From Prevotellaceae bacterium UBA2744 (GTDB lineage Bacteria > Bacteroidota > Bacteroidia > Bacteroidales > Bacteroidaceae): DNA of 45,852 nucleotides. Both the position numbers and the translations under genes were made by a program. This document shows, piece after piece, positions 41,601 to 45,852 of this stretch (position 1 is its first letter; each line of letters opens with the position of its first letter). The stretch covers positions 2,097 to 47,948 of the forward strand of contig DEJQ01000014.1 in the NCBI GenBank assembly GCA_002353575.1, given 5' to 3'. The notes beneath the pieces were generated by a model. The model was not told the origin of the DNA. It saw only the letters and a program-made list of their open reading frames with translations, and ran no database searches.

Positions 41601-41985
41601 AAATCATTTCGATTTAGTAGAAGAAACTGTGGAAAATATCAAGCAAGAAAATACAAGTGTAAGCGGAATCCTTGGTAATCGTTTCTCGACTCGTTTCCGT
41701 ATAATAGACCTGTTGGAGCACTACTATCAGCAGCCTGCAACATTATTCTTCTCAGAAGAAAAGAAGCAGTTCTTGAAATTCGCCATAGATGACATATACA
41801 ACTATCAACTATTGGAAAGTACAAAGCTAATACTTGGTCGTATGCTTCGCACAAGTACAAATGATGACATTGTAGAATCTGTACTTGAGATGCATAAGAA
41901 TGGTACATTATGCCGAATAGATGACGAACATAACAAACATAAAGACCCGTCGATAATCTGTTCAATGGGACTCAGATATCAATAA
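38614..41985 (+). CDS. PLD-family nuclease fused to SNF2-type helicase (restriction/defence subunit)
   Basis: An 1123-aa protein. Residues of about 1-230 form a phospholipase-D-like nuclease domain with one HKD half-site: HAKLYLAHRP (146-155) and GSSNLTYSGL (167-176); two copies would be needed for an active site. Residues of about 265-860 are an SF2/SNF2 helicase-translocase: Q-like FDFQQTAVK, Walker A GDVVGLGKTITA (289-300), VDESHNLRN (360-368), LLTATPYNKD, and C-terminal motifs KVLVFTQYSDTANYIHRQL, VLIATDVLSEGQNLQDS and QRAGRVDRIGQ. The last 250 residues, after a DDDDDDNDVD stretch, are unassigned. By architecture it would translocate on DNA and cut. It heads an operon with the methyltransferase 27 nt later. 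Confidence 0.92.
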   Translation: MARIYDNIETKFTQGLQDIITNIGVKRVDFCVGYFNLRGWQLVVNQIDQIPGDYVYENNRQEFRCCRLLIGMHQPDHELVRWLYSKQTPPDAAYVQQCKLEIARDFRKQLLLGLPTKQDEWTLRRLSTQLKENKICVKLYCREALHAKLYLAHRPEDNINKIQAILGSSNLTYSGLTRQGELDTDIENSHDLESLAKWFDNRWNDRFCIDITQELIDAIDNSWASETIIPPYYIYLKTAYHLSADARSGIKEFTLPPEFQNELFDFQQTAVKIAARHLKNEKRGGAMIGDVVGLGKTITACAIAKIYEMTFSSSTLIICPANLQDMWEKYSKRYDLKADIMSMAKPIDVDNSRYYRLIIVDESHNLRNENGVRYRNIKALIERQNCNVLLLTATPYNKDFSDLANQLKLFIGADDDLGIRPEEYIHSLGGDRAFLQKHSEVFIRSIRAFEKSDKMDDWQELMKLFLVRRTRTFIKENYAKTDPENGRKYLEFRDGHRSYFPDRIPKAVKFKTENGDQYSRLYSSEMISMMEELRLPRYGLSNYEDKAKTADAPRNDKQLLDNLSRAGQRMMGFCKSTFFKRIDSSGYSFLLTLYRHTLRNAVFIYAIDNNLPLPIGDENALPEEYLDDDDINNIFNADDTNMGAGGLINIPTDMKVYMEKAKEYYSVLSLKNNVAWISSSYFKRSLKQHLRKDCDKIIDMILLCDKWNSQTDQKLNELEKLLNHTHKDEKVLVFTQYSDTANYIHRQLLKRGFTNVDCATGSSQNPTTIVEHFSPISNEVNIPQKAQTRVLIATDVLSEGQNLQDSHVIVNYDLPWAIIRLIQRAGRVDRIGQNAKEIFCYSFFPADGVEEIIKLRKRLNERINENANLVGSDERFFEGNETNLRDMYNEKSGSLDDDDDDNDVDLASQAYQIWKNATDANPKLKQIIPALSDVIYSTKHTDSSTEDGVITYVKTHNDYDVLAWYNSKGEIITQSQKKILQALACDAKTPVEAPLENHFDLVEETVENIKQENTSVSGILGNRFSTRFRIIDLLEHYYQQPATLFFSEEKKQFLKFAIDDIYNYQLLESTKLILGRMLRTSTNDDIVESVLEMHKNGTLCRIDDEHNKHKDPSIICSMGLRYQ

Positions 41986-42012
41986 CCTTTAAATCAAACG
42001 CAACCATATACT

Positions 42013-45000
42013 ATGAAAATCAACAAATCGACATTCAACCAATATATTGCAGACAGTGACTTTCAGGGACTGTTTGTCAGCGAGATGTTATGGAACAATC
42101 CTCAGGGGCAAACAGTCTTTGACATAAATGTAGAAGAGTCTGTTTATACATTCCGTCAGATAGCTCAGCGAAGTGGATTCCAGGTGCTTACATGTGAAGT
42201 AGATACCATTCTGACGAGCAGTATGGTGAAGAAGATAGACACTCGTTTGCGTCGTCAGGCAAACGATTATATCTGTATTTACTACATACCTGAAAGTCAT
42301 CATCATTTATGGACAGTCCCAGTAAACAAAGTCGAAAAGCGTGACTTGGTAATGGTTGAATATGAAACTGTTGATTCTGCAAGTTTTCTATACGAAAAAA
42401 TGGATCTTCTTTCATTTGACTTTGATGATCATACCACTATTGTTGATGTCAAGGAAAGGGTGCAAGGAGCATTCATCATTAATTCAGAAAAGGTTACAAA
42501 GGACTTCTACAAGGGCTTCCGGAATGAGCACACAAATTTTGCCAAATACATAACTGGTATTGACGACGAAATTCAAGACTTGAAGAAGAATCGTAACAAA
42601 CAATGGTACACATCAGTCATGCTGAACAGATTGATGTTTTGCTACTTCATTCAGAAGAAGGGATTTTTAAACGAAGACATTGACTATTTACAAAGAAAAC
42701 TGTTGTGGGTTAAAAAAGAAAAGGGGGCAAATCGATTCTATGGCTCGTTTTACAAAGGATTTCTTCTAAGTCTCTTTCATGATGGACTCAACTCACCTCG
42801 CCATCAACAGGATTTCGTTCAGAAGTATGGTCGCATACCTTACCTGAACGGAGGTATGTTCAGCATACACGAGTTGGAAGAGAAATACCCTTCACTCGAC
42901 ATAAAAGATGAAGCATTTGAAAGTCTCTTCTCGTTCTTTGACCAATGGCATTGGCATCTTGACGACAGACTTACTGCCAGCGGAAAAGATATAAATCCAG
43001 ATGTGCTTGGATATATCTTTGAGCAGTATATCAACGACAGAGCTCAGATGGGAGCTTACTATACAAAAGAAGACATTACAGAATATATTGGTCGCAATAC
43101 GATTCTTCCTTTCCTGATGGATGCCACCAAACGTGCAGATGAGCGCCCGTTTAAGACAAATGGAGAAGTTTGGCAATTCCTCAAGGAGAGTGGGGACACA
43201 TATATCTTCGATGCAGTAAAGAAAGGAGCGGGATTAGAGATTCCGGAGCATATTGCAGTAGGAATTGATACAACGAAACCTAACCTTCTTGAAAGAAGAA
43301 GCAGGTGGAACGAGAAAACTCCAGAGGACTTTGCTCTTCCAACTGAAATATGGCGTGAGACCATCGAGCGACTTCAAAGATATGATAGCATCAAAGAGAA
43401 GATAACGAATGGAGAGATAACCGAAATAAATGACCTGATTACTTACAATCTCAATATTCGTCAGTTTGTACAGGATTTGTTGAGTAAAACTGAAGGCCAT
43501 CTGTTTATTAAGCATTTCTATGCTCAACTTCGCAAGGTAACAATTCTTGACCCTACATGTGGTTCTGGTGCATTCCTATTTGCAGCACTCAACATACTTG
43601 AACCATTATATGAAATATGTATAGACAGAATGCAGGGCTGGAATGAAGAAAATCCAAAACTTTTTGTAGAGGAACTGCAAGAGATTGCTGGTAAATATCG
43701 TTCCAATATTCGTTACTTCATATACAAGAACATCATCCTTAGAAACCTCTATGGAGTAGATATAATGGTGGAAGCTACAGAAATAGCAAAACTTCGTTTG
43801 TTCTTGAAGATGGTTGCTGTAGTAGATGTAAATCCACGAGAAGAGAATCTTGGACTTGACCCATTGCCAGATGTTGATTTCAATATCAGATGTGGCAATA
43901 CATTGGTTGGGTATGCAACTAAAGATGACTTGGAAAGGGATTTAAAGTATGGCGATATGTTCGCAAACCAGGAGTTTAAGGATAGGGTACACACAGAAAT
44001 GGACATTGTTGCTCATGCTTACGAAACATTCAAGAAAGTGCAGTTGGAACAAAGTTCAGATCTCGAGACCTATCGTAATGCAAAGCAGGAATTAAAGCAA
44101 AGATTGAAGAATTTGGATGAAATATTGAATCAAAAACTTTATGCATCTACTGCTACTGAAACTGCAATAAAATATGGTGAATGGTTAAAGTCTCATCAAC
44201 CATTTCATTGGCTTGCAGAATACTATGACATAATTAATGGTAATGGAGGGTTTGATGTAGTTATTGGGAATCCTCCATATGTTGAATATCCAAGTAAAAA
44301 TGTCCAATATTCATTTGATAGACTTATAACATCGGAATGTGGTAATTTATATGGTTGTTGTATTGAAAGAGCAATTGATATAAGTATCAATAATGGTAAA
44401 TTCAGTTTTATCATACCGGTTGCTATTTCATGCTCAAAACGCATGAATGATGTTATTACAATTCTGAAAGAAAAGTCTGGCGGATTATATTTTTCAAATT
44501 TTGATGATAGACCAGGAAAATTGTTTGAGATGATAGAACATCTTAGAGCTTGCATAATAATTTCTTCGAAGAATGATACTCCTAAAACAAGTATTTATTC
44601 AACAAAATACCATAGATGGTACACAGAAAATAGAGTTAATCTTTTTTCTAATATTTGTTATAATAACGTTTCTGAATTTGTTGATTCTTATACAATTCCC
44701 AAAATGTCATATTCATTGGAAAGTGATATAAATAGAACTGTTCAAAAGCAAAGGGATGCAATAGGTTTTATGCAATCTAAAACAGCAAACAACAATGTAT
44801 ATTATAGAGCAGCTGGTGGAGGATATTTTTTGCTTATAAAGAATCAAAAAAGTATTACATACATTAATGGTGTCCTTGAAGATGTTAAAGCAGAGAAAAA
44901 GATAAGTTTATTTTTAGAAGTGAATAATTCAAGCATAGGTGCTTTACTATCATCCTCACTGTTTTATTGGAATTATATTTCATATACTGATTGTAGAAAC

Positions 45001-45309
45001 CTTCAAAAAACTTTTATTGATTCATTTAGATTTCCAAATTCGATTGTAAACGACGTGCAATTAATAAATGAAGGAAAAAAACTATTTAAAGATTATGAAA
45101 AAAAGAAATATACAAAATCTACTCATTATAAAACGACTGGAAATGATGTTATATATGATGAGTATTATCCCAAAAAGTCTAAATCCATCATTGACGAAAT
45201 AGATAAAGTCCTTGCCAAGCATTATGGCTTTACAGACGAAGAACTCGACTTCATAATCAACTATGACATCAAATATCGCATGGGTGATGAATTAAATGAA
45301 GATGAATAA
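42013..45309 (+). CDS. Eco57I-class N6-adenine DNA methyltransferase with specificity region
   Basis: A 1098-aa gamma-class adenine methyltransferase. An alpha-helical N-terminal part (1-500) includes KQWYTSVMLNRLMFCYFIQK and DVLGYIFEQYINDRAQMGAY, as in type IIG/ISP and PglX-like proteins. The SAM motif ILDPTCGSGAFLFAA is near 511-525, and the catalytic motif IV VVIGNPPYVEYPS is near 749-761. Residues of about 736-1046 after it should contain the target-recognition domain; their DNA is clearly more A/T-rich than the rest. No N-terminal PD-(D/E)XK nuclease motif is evident, so cutting is presumably done by the upstream PLD-helicase. It would mark self DNA, and the pair resembles a split type ISP enzyme. 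Confidence 0.92.
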   Translation: MKINKSTFNQYIADSDFQGLFVSEMLWNNPQGQTVFDINVEESVYTFRQIAQRSGFQVLTCEVDTILTSSMVKKIDTRLRRQANDYICIYYIPESHHHLWTVPVNKVEKRDLVMVEYETVDSASFLYEKMDLLSFDFDDHTTIVDVKERVQGAFIINSEKVTKDFYKGFRNEHTNFAKYITGIDDEIQDLKKNRNKQWYTSVMLNRLMFCYFIQKKGFLNEDIDYLQRKLLWVKKEKGANRFYGSFYKGFLLSLFHDGLNSPRHQQDFVQKYGRIPYLNGGMFSIHELEEKYPSLDIKDEAFESLFSFFDQWHWHLDDRLTASGKDINPDVLGYIFEQYINDRAQMGAYYTKEDITEYIGRNTILPFLMDATKRADERPFKTNGEVWQFLKESGDTYIFDAVKKGAGLEIPEHIAVGIDTTKPNLLERRSRWNEKTPEDFALPTEIWRETIERLQRYDSIKEKITNGEITEINDLITYNLNIRQFVQDLLSKTEGHLFIKHFYAQLRKVTILDPTCGSGAFLFAALNILEPLYEICIDRMQGWNEENPKLFVEELQEIAGKYRSNIRYFIYKNIILRNLYGVDIMVEATEIAKLRLFLKMVAVVDVNPREENLGLDPLPDVDFNIRCGNTLVGYATKDDLERDLKYGDMFANQEFKDRVHTEMDIVAHAYETFKKVQLEQSSDLETYRNAKQELKQRLKNLDEILNQKLYASTATETAIKYGEWLKSHQPFHWLAEYYDIINGNGGFDVVIGNPPYVEYPSKNVQYSFDRLITSECGNLYGCCIERAIDISINNGKFSFIIPVAISCSKRMNDVITILKEKSGGLYFSNFDDRPGKLFEMIEHLRACIIISSKNDTPKTSIYSTKYHRWYTENRVNLFSNICYNNVSEFVDSYTIPKMSYSLESDINRTVQKQRDAIGFMQSKTANNNVYYRAAGGGYFLLIKNQKSITYINGVLEDVKAEKKISLFLEVNNSSIGALLSSSLFYWNYISYTDCRNLQKTFIDSFRFPNSIVNDVQLINEGKKLFKDYEKKKYTKSTHYKTTGNDVIYDEYYPKKSKSIIDEIDKVLAKHYGFTDEELDFIINYDIKYRMGDELNEDE

Positions 45310-45312
45310 GCT

Positions 45313-45765
45313 ATGCAGATAGAATGTATAGGAAACAAGGAGTTGTGGAATATTCCCAAGACTGCATTCTTGGCATCAAGTTCTATAAAGCCTGATGATG
45401 TACTGAAGTGTTATGACTGGGCTACCCGGATGGCAAAAGAAGGGCGGTGTGTCATAAGTGGATTCAGCTCTCATCTGGAGAAGGATGTACTGCATTTCCT
45501 TTCAAAAGGCAAACAACCGATAATAGTTGTTTTGTCAAGACAAATGTATAAACAAATACCATCAGAACTGCAAGAACTTCTTGATGCAAACAGACTGCTC
45601 ATTATATCAACTTCAAATGCTGTCAGACAGTCTAAGGTTACTGCTTTTGCTCGTAACAAATACATATGCGAACAGGCAGACAAAATTCTTTTTGTAGGAC
45701 TCAACGAAACGAGCAGCCTAAACAAATTGCATGAAATTTATAAAGATAAAGTAATTAATTTGTAA
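45313..45765 (+). CDS. Small DprA/SLOG-like Rossmann-fold protein
   Basis: A 150-aa protein starting 3 nt after the methyltransferase stop. It contains the core of the DprA/SMF-type SLOG fold: LASSSIKPDDVLKCYDWATR, GRCVISGFSSHLEKDVLHFL (the Gly-Phe-Ser-Ser-x-x-Glu nucleotide-binding loop), QPIIVVLSR, LLIISTSNAVRQSKVTAFAR and NKYICEQADKILFVGL. True DprA is about 280-370 aa with extra domains, so this minimal version is probably not the competence protein. SLOG proteins bind nucleotides or single-stranded DNA, and some sense signals in defence systems. Its tight linkage suggests it is part of the restriction-like module. The 87 nt after it hold no supportable gene. Confidence 0.8.
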   Translation: MQIECIGNKELWNIPKTAFLASSSIKPDDVLKCYDWATRMAKEGRCVISGFSSHLEKDVLHFLSKGKQPIIVVLSRQMYKQIPSELQELLDANRLLIISTSNAVRQSKVTAFARNKYICEQADKILFVGLNETSSLNKLHEIYKDKVINL

Positions 45766-45852
45766 TTTTGCAGACAATAAATCTAATCATGAGATATACT
45801 GTTTGCTGATGCTGCGAAATAACTCATATATACAAAATCAGGCAGACAAATG

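Noticed and set aside
45313..45765. Natural competence gene dprA
   Set aside because: Only the Rossmann/SLOG core (150 aa) is present and it is locked in a restriction-like operon, so a competence role is not supported.
45809..45852. Possible start of another gene (ATG at 45809, open to the window end)
   Set aside because: Only 14 codons are visible, with no recognisable sequence or promoter.

Overview
The window looks like a chromosome segment from a Bacteroidota bacterium, most likely Prevotellaceae (Prevotella or Segatella type). Supporting signs are repeated TAnnTTTG -7 promoter elements with TTTG -33 boxes in place of E. coli-type promoters, no clear Shine-Dalgarno sequences, many lipoproteins, a eukaryote-like GT3 glycogen synthase, the archaeal/eukaryal-type ProS, and secreted proteins ending in the short 'TIDGRYAG...GIYIRNGRKIVIK' style C-terminus common in Prevotella. 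No rRNA, tRNA, CRISPR array or intact insertion sequence was seen.

Layout. 1-2768: end of umuD, umuC, a PLP aminotransferase and a GNAT-like fragment (+). 2817-8812: minus-strand genes for a Bcp peroxiredoxin, a 5'-nucleotidase lipoprotein, and a tight run of two lipoproteins, a helical-repeat protein and a MATE exporter. That run lies downstream of a 22-bp-phased array of five ATGCGCAT palindromes and an orphan HipB-like regulator. 8946-13532: a 1528-residue PL11 rhamnogalacturonan lyase. 13647-22055: core genes (proS, an OmpA lipoprotein, mtgA, a beta-helix lipoprotein, an NfnAB/SudAB-like flavoprotein, serS). 22056-24381: a gene-poor stretch with a beta-barrel remnant, a structured leader, one secreted protein of unknown role, an out-of-frame Gly/Ser/Thr/Glu-rich reading frame and a MITE-like element.

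24382-28664 is a glycogen synthase/phosphorylase pair. 28874-35129 is an operon of GH43, GH2 and double-GH43 enzymes for arabinan/galactan side chains. With the PL11 lyase it points to pectin use, although no SusC/SusD pair is present. 35178-37143 is a purine salvage pair (NCS2 permease and xpt).

37144-45765 is the accessory region. It holds an intact MntA-like antitoxin next to a HEPN toxin gene that has lost most of its middle, then a repeat-rich intergenic stretch (seven 11-bp units, three 22-bp units, a duplicated promoter-like cassette). Next is a roughly 210-nt structured RNA candidate in the leader of a three-gene restriction/defence-like operon: a PLD-nuclease/SNF2-helicase fusion, an Eco57I-class adenine methyltransferase with an AT-rich, probably exchanged specificity region, and a small DprA/SLOG-like protein. 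The RNA leader plus this operon is the best candidate for an undescribed system here.
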